From positions 43,744,209 through 43,808,208 of the forward strand of contig CM039509.1 of the NCBI GenBank assembly GCA_022432975.1: DNA of 64,000 nt. Reading direction: 5' to 3'. Below, piece after piece: positions 33,640 to 45,731 of the stretch; position 1 is the first letter of the stretch; each line of letters begins with the position of its first letter. A model generated the notes under the pieces. It was not told the DNA's origin and made no database searches. It saw only the letters and a program-made list of their open reading frames with translations. Both the position numbers and the translations under genes were made by a program. The stretch comes from Begonia masoniana. Taxonomy: Eukaryota; Streptophyta; Magnoliopsida; Cucurbitales; Begoniaceae.

Positions 33640-34020
33640 AAAGAATTATTACTTCCTTTAATATATTCGATAGAGAAATCATAAGCAGATAACTCAGATT
33701 GCCACCTTGCAAAAATTTGTATAGAAATAATATTTTTAATATCTTTTGATAAAATAAATTTGGCAGATGAACAATCAATTTTAAGAATAAAATGTTAATT
33801 TAATAAGTCATCCTGAAATTTTAAAATACATTTGACTATAGATAAAATTTCTTTTTTAATTGTAGAATATAGTTTTGTTGTATTGGTTTCCATATACCAG
33901 AAGTGAATCTAATTAAATTTTCTTTTGAAATATTAGGATTTAATTGTTTTAAAATGCCACTATACCCTATATCTGAGGCATCAGTTTCAACAATTTTATT
34001 CCATTGTGAGTTAGACAATG
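33640..34020 (-). pseudogene. Pararetroviral RNase H of copy 2, broken
   Basis: A piece open from 34018 has an ETDASDIGY segment (catalytic Asp region) followed by RFTSGIWKP. It shifts frame near 33840 and continues to about 33640. Same order and motifs as 6655-7100 in copy 1. Confidence 0.7.
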
Positions 34021-34954
34021 AAAGACAAGGTAAAGTTTTAGCTTTTACCTTTATTCGTTGAACAACTTCAGTATGCTTTAAAGTCCATGGTTCTGGATTT
34101 TTGTGAAGTCTTTTATATAATAAAGAGGTGTCCTGAGGTAAATTTTGATAGAAATCACCTAAATAATTTAGGCTTCCTAAAAATCTTTGTAATTGAGTTT
34201 TATCTTTTATTTCATCAGAGAATTTGGATGCAAACTCAATACTTCTATTAATAGAAATAATTGTTCCTTGATTTATATTATGGCCTAAAAAATGACTGTT
34301 GTTTGGAACAAATGCATTTTAGGTGCAGATATAACCAAACTATTTCTTTTAATGACATCTTTTAAAATTTTAAAATGTTTAAAATGTTAGTCGATAGATT
34401 TTGAATAAACTAAAATATCATCAATATAAACAATACAGAAGTCTAAATATATAGAAAACAATATCATTCATAATATTTTAAAATTTAGAAGGTGCATTTT
34501 TTAAACCGAATGACATAACATTCCATTCGTAGTGGCCAAAAGGAACCACAAAAGCTGTTTTATATCTGTTTTTTTTCTGCAATTTGAATTTGCCAATATC
34601 CAGATTTTAAATCTAATTTGGAAAATATTAAAGCAGATTGTAAACGATCTAATAAATCTTTTTTGTTTGGGATAAGATATCTAATCTATTGTAAAGCATC
34701 ATTTAAATGTTTATAATTTATAATAAGTCGAGGAACTCCTCTTTCCTTTTCAGCATTATTGTTGACATAAAATGTCGTACAACTCCAAAGGGAGTAGCTT
34801 TTTCTAATCAGCTTTTCCCTAGAAGAGATTCAATCTCTTTTTTACATAATTCTAAATAATTTTGTTTCATTTGACTAGGTCTTGCTTTGGTTGGAATAAA
34901 TTTTTCATTATAATATGGAATATAAGGTAAAGAAACAATATGTTTCTTTCTATC

Positions 34955-35456
34955 TCAAAATGCATTAGGAGTAGTGTTACAAACTTCATTTTGAAATTGA
35001 TTTACTATATCTTTAATTTTTTCAATAATTTTGAGAGATTTTAGATGCTCTTCTATTTTTAAATAACACATTTCTGATTTAAGAAAACTTATTTGTTTTT
35101 TCTTTATTTCATAAAAGGTTTTTAATTCATTGATATTTTTGATCTCTGGTTCAGAAACAAAAGGATAAATAATTTCTATATCATCTATTATGGTGTGAAT
35201 ACCCTTTTGATCTATCATTTTGATAGGTAAAATTTTGTTTAAAAAAGGTGTTCCTAGAATTACCTTATGTTGTAGATTTTTAACCAATAAAAAGGTTGTA
35301 TGTAAACATGTTTTGTTGTTACATATAGCTACATTTGAAAGTTTATAATTGACTTTTAGTTTACTACCTCCAACGACTGTTAAATGCTGAGTAGTTTTTT
35401 CGAAATAACGAGTAGGTTTAACCCCTCTTGAATACAATTAATATCAGCTCCGCTAT
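34955..35456 (-). pseudogene. Pararetroviral protease of copy 2, split at its active site
   Basis: The C-terminal part (S-G-A-D onward, then GTPFLN) is here. The strand leading to the catalytic Asp is 12.5 kb away, at 47964-48040. The split is caused by the LTR insertion at 35457-47963 with its GCTAT duplication. The protein cannot be made. Confidence 0.8.
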
Positions 35457-35691
35457 TGTAACACCCGAAAATTTCTGGTAACGAGTGTAGCCTTAGAAGG
35501 GTTATGGGAAATTCAATTAGCAAGAGTTGTATTAGGAAATTAAATATGAAATTGGAGTGGATGAAGTATGGTGGAAGAGTTTGACAATTCAAACTTACTT
35601 GTGATTGGTTGAGAATTTTTGGTTTGAAAAGTCCAAGTATTTAAACCAATCAAATTTCAAGCAAAATGTGTGAAAGAAAAAGGAAGAAAAA

Positions 35692-38410
35692 TGTGACAGC
35701 CCAGATCCGAACCCAATCGGAGTCCAGGATCGGAGCCATCACTCCGGGACAGTGGACGGAAAACGGTGACTATTTTTTTTTAACATAAACAGAGCAGACA
35801 GCGTTACTGGAACAACTTATGGAAGCCAACTGAACTTTTAAAACTTTAACGTAAAACAGAATCGAATGACAGTAAACATGCACCGTCATCGCAAACCCTA
35901 TAAACGCAACTTTACAGAGAGGGAGAAACTACAGGGAGCAACAGAAAGCATTTACAGGGAGAGAGAGTTCTCGGGTGTAGAAATTTAAAACAGGTTTCAA
36001 TAATGGATAACAGAACAGAAATTAGCATAAGGCTGGCAGAGGAGGAAACAGGAAACATTGGCGGAAGACTTAGGCGAATAACCGACGGAAGACTTAGTTT
36101 TAACGAGCAGCGGAAGACTTTGAATGACGTCAGCCGGAAGATGTAAATGCAAAGACAGAAGCGGAGATGACGTCAGGCGGAAGATTAGAGCTATCGGTGG
36201 ATTCAGATACGACAAAAGACGAACAGTATTCAGCGGAAGAGGCTGAGTAAAACTGGGCAGAAGAGGTGGTGACGTCAGCCGGAAGATGGGTGACGTCAGG
36301 CGGAAGACACATACAGTAATTGAGATCGGATGAGGAGATGACGTCAGCCAGAAGATGGATGACGTCAACCGGAAGATATAAGCATTATACTGGCGGAAAA
36401 ACTGGGATGACGTCAGCTGGAAGACATATTTACACTGGGCGGATGACCTTGATGATGTCAGCCGGAAGACATAAATTTTAAAGGCAAAATTTACAACTTT
36501 TACAGGGAGACATACGGGCAGGGAGCATCAAGCAGAAGACATAAGGGTTTCAGACCTTCAAACCCGATTCTAAACACAGTTTTAAAACATGCATGGGAAC
36601 ATGACAGAAGTTAGAAAACCTAACAGAAGATCAAGAAAACAACTGCATGGATTATTCCAAAACCAGAGACAATCCATGCACAGATTATCAGAGATTATCC
36701 CAAACAAATTATAGAATACCACAAGACCTCTTTTAACTGTCAAATACAGTACAAATAGAGGGCATAAAAGTTGTAGAACATACTTTACAATTGACAGAAA
36801 CAAAGAAGCAGATTGCATGGACAGCTCTAAAACTAGAGGCCATCCATGCACAAACGGATAAAAGATTCCAACAGTTCTAGAATGATTTCAATACATTTCA
36901 AAACATAAATACAACTGTCAAATACAGAGGTTTTAGAATACACCAACAAAACCTATACATAAATCAGATTTCTAACAAAAATCCAGACAGAGTTTTGAAA
37001 CAAAACACCAGATTTCTGTAAAACCTACAGACATAAACTTTACTTAAAAACTGAAACCTCAGACCAGAAACATGTCTGACTGCAACAACCACCCTGTAAG
37101 CTCGATCCACCATTTACATCAGATCATCATTTTGAGGAACAAGGTCCTCGGTTTCAGGTTCAGTACCTACACCAGAGAGTTCACCTATGAGTCTAAAACT
37201 CAGTAAGACATAATCGGTATGCAGTGATGCAAAATGCTATGCATGCAGTTTTTCAGAATACGGTGACAGTACAGAGCATTTAGTTACAGTGGTAGTAGAA
37301 TTAAGTAGAGCTTATAGGGGAACTGGCAAACAGTGGGGGAGGGGGAGGGTGCACTATCAGGCACATTCAGGGAAACAGTACAGTAAACGGTAAATAGTAA
37401 CAGTTCAGTGGCCAGTCCTCGTCTCGCACTTAACCTGGTACATTTCAGTCGGATTTTATCTTATTAGTTTCAAACGGTGTACAGAAATCAGTTTTGCATG
37501 AATTTTCAGGAAAACAGTGTATGCATGACATTCTCAGTGCCTGAACCTATAACAGCAGACATCAGAAATAGCAGGGCATATTGTGAGATAGAAAACAGAC
37601 AACTCAGAACGTGGACTGAGCAGACAACACAGAACACAAACTGAACAGAAGCTATAACATTTCTACCCAAAACTACCCGACAGAACAGGAACCCTAGTAC
37701 CTCTGTGATGTAGGGCCTTAAGGGCCAACCTACGGTTATGAACTTACCTGTTTGCTACGGTGTCAGATGCTCGAATGTCCCTGGAACGCTCGGACCTGTA
37801 GTATGTATGAAGAGGTATTAAATAGCTGCAAATGCTAACTAATAAGTTAATAGAATATGTTCCAAACTCATTCAAACCCTTAGAAAACAAACCGGTGCGT
37901 TTTCATCCAAAAATAGCGAGTTTTCATCAAATACCATAACCCTAAACCTTGGTAAAAACTCGCATTTAACTTGTCCAAACTTGTTAGCATTAAAAGATGC
38001 TTACCCCAGCGAAGAAACAGAGAGGAACCGAGGAGATCGAAGTAGCTTCAATGGTTGTTTTGTCGACTGGAAGAAAGAATGTAGAGAGGAATACAGAGAA
38101 GGAGAAATGTATATGAATGTTTACGTAGAAGGAAGGAGAATAGGTAGGTTTCTCAGCAAGTTATTGCCACTTGGCAATCATCCATTGGTTATCTCCCACC
38201 AACCTTAATTTCTTCCCAATTTACCCTTCCATCCATTACCAACTAACTTGTTTGTTTAGTTACACTTTTGTTTGGTTTTCATCTCATTATCCAATTCAAT
38301 ATAAACTCATTCGTTTTGGTTTCCAACAAAACATACATTGTATTAATATTGAATTAATCCCACTTAATAATTCGGGAAATAATTACATGGCAAAAATGCC
38401 GGGTGTTACA
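35692..38410 (-). repeat. Tekay-like LTR, left (3' LTR)
   Basis: 2,719 bp. A satellite at 36060-36480 has several TGACGTCA or TGACGTCAG sites next to CGGAAGA. On the minus strand the leader carries a donor CAG/GTAAGT, CCTACATCACAGAG (37701-37714) and an acceptor-side arm (37166-37179). Confidence 0.93.
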
Positions 38411-38450
38411 TTCCACCCACCTTAAAAGAAATTTTGTCCCCAAAATTTGC

Positions 38451-41408
38451 CTAAGCGAATAACTCCGGATATTGGGGTCTAACATCTTCTTGTCTTTCCC
38501 ACGTGGCTTCCTCCACATTATGATTTCGCCACAAAACTTTCACCAATGGGACCACTCGATTACGCAACACTTTGAGTGACATATCCAATATCTGTATAGG
38601 CCTTTCCTCATAGGTCAGCGTCGGCATGATATCAAAGTCCACATGTTCTACTATCTGGGTTGGATCTCGTACGCACTTTCTCAGCATTGACACATGGAAA
38701 AAATTGTGGACCCCATCCATCGATGCTAGCAACTGTAGTTTATAAGCCATGTTTCCCACACGCTTCAGGATTGGAAAAGGGCCAATGAACCGTGGGCTGA
38801 GCTTTCCTTTCTTACCGAATCTCATTACGCCCTTAAAAGGCGACACCTTCAGGAATACCTCATCGCCCACAGCGAATTCTAAGTCTCTTCTTCTATTGTC
38901 CGCATAACTCTTCTGTCGACTCTGAGCAATTTTTATTCGTTGTTTGATAGCAGCTATCACCTCGGACATCTGCTGTAATATCTCATGGCCGATAAGCCTT
39001 GTTTCTCCGACCTCATCCCAACACAATGGGGATCTACACTTTCTGCCGTAGAGAGCTTCATACGGAGCCATACCGATTGTAGCCTGGTATCTATTGTTGT
39101 AAGCGAACTCCACAAGCGGTAGGTATCTACTCCAAGGAGCATGAAATTCCAGCACGCACAACCTTAACATATCCTCTAATATTTGAATTGTTCTTTCAGA
39201 CTGCCCGTCCGTCTGTGGATGAAACGCCGTGCTGAAATCCAACCTGGTGCCCAGAGAGTTCTGCAAACTTTTCCAAAACCTGGAAGTGAATCTAGGATCC
39301 CGGTCCGAAACGATTGACACCGGAATACCATGCAACTTGACAATCTCACTAATATATAGCTCAGCATACTGATCCATGGAGAATGTCGTCTTCACAGGTA
39401 GAAAATGGGCTGACTTCGTCAATCTTTCCACTATGACCCATATGCTATTGTGGCCTTTAGCTGTTCTTGGAAGGCCAACAAAAAAGTCCATTGTGATGTT
39501 CTCCCACTTCCATTCGGGAATCGGGAGAGGCTGAAGCGTCCCACTTGGTCGTTGATGTTCAGCTTTGACCTGTTGACATATCATGCAAGACTCCACGTAT
39601 TTGGCCACTTCATTCTTCATATTCGGCCACCAGAAGTGAAGTTTCAAATCCTGATACATCTTCGTGCTTCCAGGATGTACAGAGAAAGAAGATGAATGGG
39701 CTTCCGACAAGATGTGCTTCCGTAGCTCTTCGTCTTTCGGAACATACCATCTGTTTTTGAACTTCAGAATTCCATCTCCCGAATAACTGAAATCGGAAGA
39801 AGCCATTGGTACCTTGCCCACCATATCAGCCATCTCCTTTGAATTGATCTTCTGAGCTTCCTTAATTCGGTCTAGGACAGAGGGCCGTAGTGTTAAGTCT
39901 GCTAGTATGGCTGATAGCCCAGAAACTATCTCCATATCGAACTTCTGTATCTCCGTCCTCAAAGGCATAGATACGGCAGACATTACTGGTTGCATAGTAG
40001 CTGGCATCCTGCTTAGCGCATCGGCCACCACATTAGCTTTACCCGGGTGGTATTTAATCTCAACGTCATAGTCTTTCACAAATTCTAACCACCGTCTTTG
40101 TCTCATGTTTAGCTCTTTCTGAGTAAAGATGTACTTTAAACTCTTGTGATCAGAAAACACCTCACATGATTGTCCATATAGGTGGTGTCTGCATACCTTC
40201 AGCGCAAATACAACCGCCGCCAACTCAAGATCATGAGTAGGGTAGTTTTGCTCATGGGTTTTCAATTGTCGGGATGCGTATGCCACTACTTTCCCTTCTT
40301 GCATTAATACACATCCCAAACCAATCTTGGAAGCATCACAGTATACGCTGAATTTTCCGTCTTCAACTGGCAATACTAATAGAGGAGCAGTGGTCAACTT
40401 TTGCTTAAGTGTCTGAAAACTCATCTCGCAAGCTTCAGACCACCTGAATTTGATATCCTTCCTCGTTAAGCTGGTCATAGGCTTTGCTATCACAGAGAAT
40501 CCCTTGATGAACTTTCTGTAATAACCAGCTAATCCGATAAAGCTCCGTACTTCACTGGCATTCCTCGGTTTTGGCCAATCTTTCACGGCCTGAATCTTGG
40601 CCGGATCCACGGACACTCCTTCTGCCGACACCACATGGCCTAGGAAATTAATCCTATTCAACCAGAATTCACACTTTGATAGCTTGGCATACAATTGATG
40701 CTGTTTTAGAGTTGACAGCACAATAGCCAAGTGCTCTTCATATTCGGCCTCACTCCTGGAATAAACCAGAATGTCGTCGATGAAAACGATCACAAATTTA
40801 TCCAAGACATCTTGGAATATCCTGTTCATTAGGTCCATAAATGCTACCGGAGCATTAGTTAACCCGAACGACATTACTAAGAACTCGTAGTGTCCGTATC
40901 GGGTCCTGAAGGCGGTCTTTGGAATATCATTTGCTCTAACCTTCAACTGGTAATAACCGGAGCGCAAGTCAATCTTGGAAAATACCCGAGCCCCCTGTAG
41001 TTGGTCAAATAAGTCATCGATTCTCGGCAACGGGTACTTATTCTTGATAGTCAACTTGTTCAGCTCACGGTAGTCAATACACATTCGTAGGGACCCATCC
41101 TTCTTCTTAACGAACAAGACGGGAGCACCCCACGGAGAGAAACTAGGGCGCACAAAACCCTTGTCCACCAATTCTTTTAGCTGAGCCTTCAACTCCCTCA
41201 GTTCAATTGGCGCCATACGATAAGGATTCTTCGATACCGGTTCAGCGCCAGGATATACATCGTTTTCGAATTTGATCTCACGATCAGGTGGCAATCCTGG
41301 TAAGTCATCCAGGAAGACCTCTGAGAAGTCTCGAACTACCGGAATATTTTGAAGTTCCACCTCACCTTGTCTTTGAACATCTACTACGTGGGCAAGGAAT
41401 CCTGACAC
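38451..41408 (-). CDS. Tekay-like pol: RT, RNase H, integrase, chromodomain-like tail
   Basis: 985 open codons. It copies element RNA to DNA, removes the RNA strand and inserts the [50 protein letters not shown], then the catalytic box FIDDILVYS. RNase [35 protein letters not shown] and a DALSR end. Integrase: HHCC zinc finger (H-H...CMIC), then the D,D-35-E core [22 protein letters not shown] and [11 protein letters not shown]. The tail [15 protein letters not shown] resembles the chromodomain of the Tekay clade. The frame opens on a GTG in phase with the protease overlap, so it is a fusion frame without its own start. All catalytic residues I checked are present. Confidence 0.95.
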   Translation of the reverse strand: MSGFLAHVVDVQRQGEVELQNIPVVRDFSEVFLDDLPGLPPDREIKFENDVYPGAEPVSKNPYRMAPIELRELKAQLKELVDKGFVRPSFSPWGAPVLFVKKKDGSLRMCIDYRELNKLTIKNKYPLPRIDDLFDQLQGARVFSKIDLRSGYYQLKVRANDIPKTAFRTRYGHYEFLVMSFGLTNAPVAFMDLMNRIFQDVLDKFVIVFIDDILVYSRSEAEYEEHLAIVLSTLKQHQLYAKLSKCEFWLNRINFLGHVVSAEGVSVDPAKIQAVKDWPKPRNASEVRSFIGLAGYYRKFIKGFSVIAKPMTSLTRKDIKFRWSEACEMSFQTLKQKLTTAPLLVLPVEDGKFSVYCDASKIGLGCVLMQEGKVVAYASRQLKTHEQNYPTHDLELAAVVFALKVCRHHLYGQSCEVFSDHKSLKYIFTQKELNMRQRRWLEFVKDYDVEIKYHPGKANVVADALSRMPATMQPVMSAVSMPLRTEIQKFDMEIVSGLSAILADLTLRPSVLDRIKEAQKINSKEMADMVGKVPMASSDFSYSGDGILKFKNRWYVPKDEELRKHILSEAHSSSFSVHPGSTKMYQDLKLHFWWPNMKNEVAKYVESCMICQQVKAEHQRPSGTLQPLPIPEWKWENITMDFFVGLPRTAKGHNSIWVIVERLTKSAHFLPVKTTFSMDQYAELYISEIVKLHGIPVSIVSDRDPRFTSRFWKSLQNSLGTRLDFSTAFHPQTDGQSERTIQILEDMLRLCVLEFHAPWSRYLPLVEFAYNNRYQATIGMAPYEALYGRKCRSPLCWDEVGETRLIGHEILQQMSEVIAAIKQRIKIAQSRQKSYADNRRRDLEFAVGDEVFLKVSPFKGVMRFGKKGKLSPRFIGPFPILKRVGNMAYKLQLLASMDGVHNFFHVSMLRKCVRDPTQIVEHVDFDIMPTLTYEERPIQILDMSLKVLRNRVVPLVKVLWRNHNVEEATWERQEDVRPQYPELFA

Positions 41409-41895
41409 ATCCTGACCTCATCAGCTGTTGAGCTTTCAAGGTGGATATAACAGGCATACTATGTTTCTTTGGTATTGCCTGATAGGAGAACTCTACTTCG
41501 TTCGGGCGCTTAAAAGTTACGAGCCCGGACCTACAGTCGATGGTGGCATGATGTCTAAATAGCCAGTCCATCCCCAGAATCACTTCGTATCCTTTCATAC
41601 CGATGACGATAAGATTGGCATACAATTTCTGGTCTCCAACTGACACTATATCACCCTGCACTGCCTGCTCGGAGTGCATAAACTCTCCGGATGGTAGCAT
41701 AAGATTGTAGGGCTGATCTGACGATGCAAGGCACAAGTTCTCCCTACCCGCAAAGTCCATGGCCACAAATGAATGAGTGGCCCCCGTGTCTAACAAAGTA
41801 TATGCAGGTATGTTACACACCAAAATTGTACCTGTAATTGTTATGTGCAGATCAGCATCGTCAACGTCCTCCATCATTGCAAAGACTCTTGGCAC
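41362..41895 (-). CDS. Tekay-like retrotransposon aspartic protease
   Basis: This is the protease part of the polyprotein, with active site [11 protein letters not shown] and the second conserved strand [11 protein letters not shown]. The open frame begins in the linker after the zinc knuckle and continues upstream to an in-frame TAG near 42033. Its end overlaps the pol frame by 47 bp in another phase. In this clade gag-pol is normally a single frame, so a one-base change near 41400 probably separated them. Confidence 0.9.
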   Translation of the reverse strand: MPRVFAMMEDVDDADLHITITGTILVCNIPAYTLLDTGATHSFVAMDFAGRENLCLASSDQPYNLMLPSGEFMHSEQAVQGDIVSVGDQKLYANLIVIGMKGYEVILGMDWLFRHHATIDCRSGLVTFKRPNEVEFSYQAIPKKHSMPVISTLKAQQLMRSGCVRIPCPRSRCSKTR

Positions 41896-42030
41896 GGCCT
41901 GATTTTGTCTCGTGTCGGGTATCGGACAATCACGGACGTGATGGCCTCCTTTGCCACATCGGAAACAAGCGCCAGTAATAAGCCTGCATTCGCCCTGGTG
42001 GCTTCTCTGGCACCGTGGACATATAGTGGG
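41896..42030 (-). pseudogene. Tekay-like gag zinc-knuckle segment, cut off by a stop
   Basis: This lies in the same phase as the gag frame to its right but after an in-frame TAG. It encodes CPRC...H...C and then CFRCGKGGHHVRDC, a CX2CX4HX4C knuckle that binds element RNA. It continues without a break into the protease frame at 41895, so only one stop codon separates it from gag. Confidence 0.85.
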
Positions 42031-42875
42031 CTAAGGAGCTCCCATTGGTCTCTTTCCTTTGTCTGGGTAAGTGATGGTCTCATTGGGCCTCTTAATGCCC
42101 CTGTTTTGTTGCTGTTGAGGTTGCAGGTTTTGACCCCTTGGTCGTTGCTGAGGAACATTTCGAATAATCCCTCTTGGTGAATCTCTTTGTCTCTGGGACT
42201 TTATCTCTAAAGCCTCCAACTGATAAGCCTTGGCAACCACTTTCACATATGGTGCCTCATCTAAACCTCCAGTTGTGATTCCTCGCAGAAGGTCCATTTT
42301 TAAACCTTGAATAAACTGGTGTACCTTGTTCTCATCAGTGGCCACCATGTGCGTTGCATATCGGGATAACGACTCAAACTTCTGAACATACTCGGCCACC
42401 GATCCATACTGTCGCAGCCGAGAGAATTCAAGTAACTTCTCCTTCCTCACTTCACGGTCAAAGTACTTCTCGTAGAAGATTCTCTTGAACCCTTCCCAGC
42501 TTAATGCCACAGTAGTAGACTGCACTGTGTCCCACCAAAATCCAGCACTTTCAGTGAGATAAAACGTGGCACAAATAACTTTCTTGTTGTCTTCTACTTC
42601 TGCATAACTGAACATCTTTTCCATAGTTCGAATCCAAGTCTCTGCACGGGTCGGGTCTATAGACTGTCCATCAAATGAAGGCGGCTGGAGTCGCCGGAAT
42701 CTGTCTCCACTGTTGTCTCGCGGCGCATTATCACGATTTTCCCATGGTTATTGTTTCTATCATCTTCTCTGGCCATCATGCGTTCAACCATGCGTGACTG
42801 TGCACCCACCAGTTCGGTTAGTCGGTCAATGGCTCGAGAGCTTTCGCTTGACTCTTCTTGATGTCCTCTCACCAT
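42031..42875 (-). pseudogene. Tekay-like gag, one frameshift
   Basis: The N-terminal part (42657-42875, SSRAIDRLTELVGAQSRMVE) and the capsid part (42031-42624 and upstream, FYLTESAGFWWDTV, RIFYEKYFDREVRKEK, SVAEYVQKFESLSRYA) are in different phases. The shift maps to a short A run near 42745, which looks like loss of one base. The capsid frame is otherwise open. The product would form the virus-like particle. Confidence 0.88.
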
Positions 42876-43004
42876 TTCTAATAAACCCTATAAACAGAAT
42901 AACCTAACTTAATAAACAGAACTTTTACAGAAATTTTTTTAAACACTTACAGTTGGTGGAGCGATCTCACGTGGCGATTGTGCAGTCAGACATTTCACAG
43001 AATC

Positions 43005-43035
43005 GGTTTTAAAACCTTGTCGCTCTGATACCACA
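43005..43035 (-). promoter_or_regulatory. Tekay-like primer binding site (initiator Met tRNA)
   Basis: The minus strand reads TGGTATCAGAGCGACAAGG directly inside the right LTR. This is the standard plant initiator-Met tRNA primer site and marks 43038-45731 as the 5' LTR. Confidence 0.92.
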
Positions 43036-43037
43036 AC

Positions 43038-45731
43038 TGTGACAGCCCAAATCCTGAACCCAATCGGAGTCCAGGATCGGAGCCATCACTCCGGGACAGT
43101 GGACGGAAAACGGTGACTATTTTTTTTAACATAAACAGAGCACACAGCGTTACTGGAACAACTTATGGAAGCCAACTGAACTTTTAAAACTTTAACGGAA
43201 AACAGAATCGAATGACAGTAAACATGCACCGTCATCGCAAACCCTATAAACGAAACTTTACAGAGAGGGAGAAACTACAGGGAGTAACAGAAAGCATTTA
43301 CAGGGAGAGAGAGTTCTCGGGTGTAGAAATTTAACACAAGTTTCAATAATGGATAATAGAACAGAAATTAGCATAAGGCTGGCGGAGGAGGAAACAGGAA
43401 ACATTGGCGGAAGACTTAGGCGAATAACCGACGGAAGACTTAGTTTTAAGGAGCAGCGGAAGACTTTGAATGACGTCAGCCGGAAGATGTAAATGCAAAG
43501 ACAGAAGCGGAGATGACGTCAGGCGGAAGATTAGAGCTATCGGTGGATTCAGATACGACAAAAGACGAACAGTATTCAGCGGAAGAGGCTGAGTAAAACT
43601 GGGCAGAAGAGGTGGTGACGTCAGCCGGAAGATGGGTGACGTCAGGCGGAAGACACATACAGTAATTGAGATCGGATGAGGAGATGACGTCAGCCGGAAG
43701 ATGGATGATGTCAACCGGAAGATATAAGCATTATACTGGCGGAAAAACTGGGATGACGTCAGCTGGAAGACATATTTACACTGGGCGGATGACCTTGATG
43801 ACGTCAGCCGGAAGACATAAATTTTAAAGGCAAAATTTACAACTTTTACAAGGAGACATACGGGCAGGGAGCATCAAGCAGAAGACATAAGGGTTTCAGA
43901 CCTTCAAACCCGATTCTAAACACAGTTTTAAAACATGCATGGGAACATGACAGAAGTTAGAAAACCTAACAGAAGATCAAGAAAACAACTGCATGGATTA
44001 TTCCAAAACCAGAGATTATCCCAAACAAATTCCAGAATACCACAAGACCTCTTTTAACTGTCAAATACAGTACCAATAAAGGGCATAAAAGTTGTAGAAC
44101 ATACTTTACAATTGACAGAAACAAAGAAGCAGATTGCATGGACAGCTCTAAAACTAGAGGCCATCCATGCACAAACGGATAAAAGATTCCAGCAGTTCTA
44201 GAATGATTTCAATACATTTCAAAACATAAATACAACTGTCAAATACAGAGGTTTTAGAATACACCAACAAAACCTATACATAAATCAGATTTCTAACAAA
44301 AATCCAGACAGAGTTTTGAAACAAAACACCAGATTTCTGTAAAACCTACAGACATAAACTTTACTTAAAAACTGAAACCTCAGAGCAGAAACATGTCTGA
44401 CTGCAACAACCACCCTGTGAGCTCGATCCACCATTTACATCAAATCATCATTTTGAGGAACAAGGTCCTCGGTTTCAGGTTCAGTACCTACACCAGAGAG
44501 TTCACCTATGAGTCTAAAACTCAGTAAGACATAATCGGTATGCAGTGATGGAAAATGCTATGCATGCAGTTTTTCAGAATACGGTGACAGTACAGAGCAT
44601 TTAGTTACAGTGGCAGTAGAATTAAGTGGAGCTTATAGGGGAACTGGCAAACAGTGGGGGAGAGGGAGGGTGCACTATCAGGCACATTCAGGGAAACAGT
44701 ACAGTAAACGGTAAACAGTAACAGTTCAGTGGCCAGTCCCCATCTCGCACTTAACCTGGTACATTTCAGTCAGATTTTATCTTATTAGTTTCAAACGGTG
44801 TACAGAAATCGGTTTTGCATGAATTTTCAGGAAAACAGTGTATGCATGACATTCTCAGTGCCTGAACCTATAACAGCAGACATCAGAAATAGCAGGGCAT
44901 ATTGTGAGATAGAAAACAGACAACTCAGAACGTGGACTGAGCAGACAACACAGAACACAAACTGAACAGAAGCTATAACATTTCTACCCAAAACTACCCG
45001 ACAGAACAGGAACCCTAGTACCTCTGTGATGTAGGGCCTTAAGGGCCAACCTACGGTTATGAACTTACCTGTTTGCTGCGGTGTCAGATGCTCAAATGTC
45101 CTTGGAACGCTCGGACCTGTAGTATGCATGAAGAGGTATTAAATAGCTGCAAATGCTAACTAATAAGTTAATAGAATCTGTTCCAAACTCATTCAAACCC
45201 TTAGAAAACAAACCGGTGCGTTTTCATCCAAAAACAGCGAGTTTTCATCAAATACCATAACCCTAAACCTTGGTAAAAACTCGCATTTAACTTGTCCAAA
45301 CTTGTTAGCATTAAAAGATGCTTACCCCAGCGAAGAAACAGAGAGGAACCGAGGAGATCGAAGTAGCTTCAATGGTTGTTTTGTCAACTGGAAGAAAGAA
45401 TGTAGAGAGGAATACAGAGAAGGAGAAATGTATATGAATGTTTACGTAGGAGGAAAGAGAATAGGTAGGTTTCTCAGCAAGTTATTGCCACTTGGCAATC
45501 ATCCATTAGTTATCTCCCACCAACCTTAATTTCTTCCCAATTTACCCTTCCATCCATTACCAACTAACTTGTTTGTTTAGTTACACTTTTGTTTGGTTTT
45601 CATCTCATTATCCAATTCAATATAAACTCATTCGTTTTGGTTTCTAACAAAACATACATTGTATTAATATTGAATTAATCCCACTTAATAATTCGGGAAA
45701 TAATTACATGGCAAAAATGCCGGGTGTTACA
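43038..45731 (-). repeat. Tekay-like LTR, right (5' LTR)
   Basis: 2,694 bp and a near-copy of 35692-38410, including the TGACGTCA/CGGAAGA satellite (43468-43815). It ends GGGTGTTACA on the plus strand. Short open frames in it are shared between the two LTRs because they are copies, not because they are genes. Confidence 0.93.

Larger units (their letters stand above)
33374..35456 (-). mobile_element. Pararetrovirus copy 2, segment 3 (protease, RT, RNase H)
   Basis: From right to left: protease (35456-34955), reverse transcriptase (about 34900-34250), RNase H (about 34020-33640), then the start of the 3' region. The protease is open for 160 codons, but RT and RNase H are shifted and stopped repeatedly. 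The right border lies inside the protease active-site codons. Confidence 0.82.
35692..45731 (-). mobile_element. Tekay/Del-like Ty3-gypsy chromovirus, full length
   Basis: A 10-kb element with long LTRs (35692-38410 and 43038-45731) and an AAAAA duplication (35687-35691, 45732-45736). The minus strand codes gag, protease, RT, RNase H and integrase. An initiator-Met tRNA primer site is next to the right LTR, and a purine tract (AAGGTGGGTGGAA on the minus strand) is next to the left LTR. The LTRs are very similar, with scattered substitutions and one short indel near 36668, so the insertion is fairly young. A gag frameshift, an in-frame stop before the zinc knuckle and a protease/RT frameshift make it non-autonomous now. 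Confidence 0.95.

Noticed and set aside
36582..36851. Open frame of 89 codons that partly repeats at 43966-44172
   Set aside because: It falls in the two LTRs of one element, in a region with no known coding function, and is disrupted differently in each copy.
43005..43035. A tRNA gene
   Set aside because: Only the 3'-end complement of initiator Met tRNA is present, next to an LTR. It is a primer binding site.
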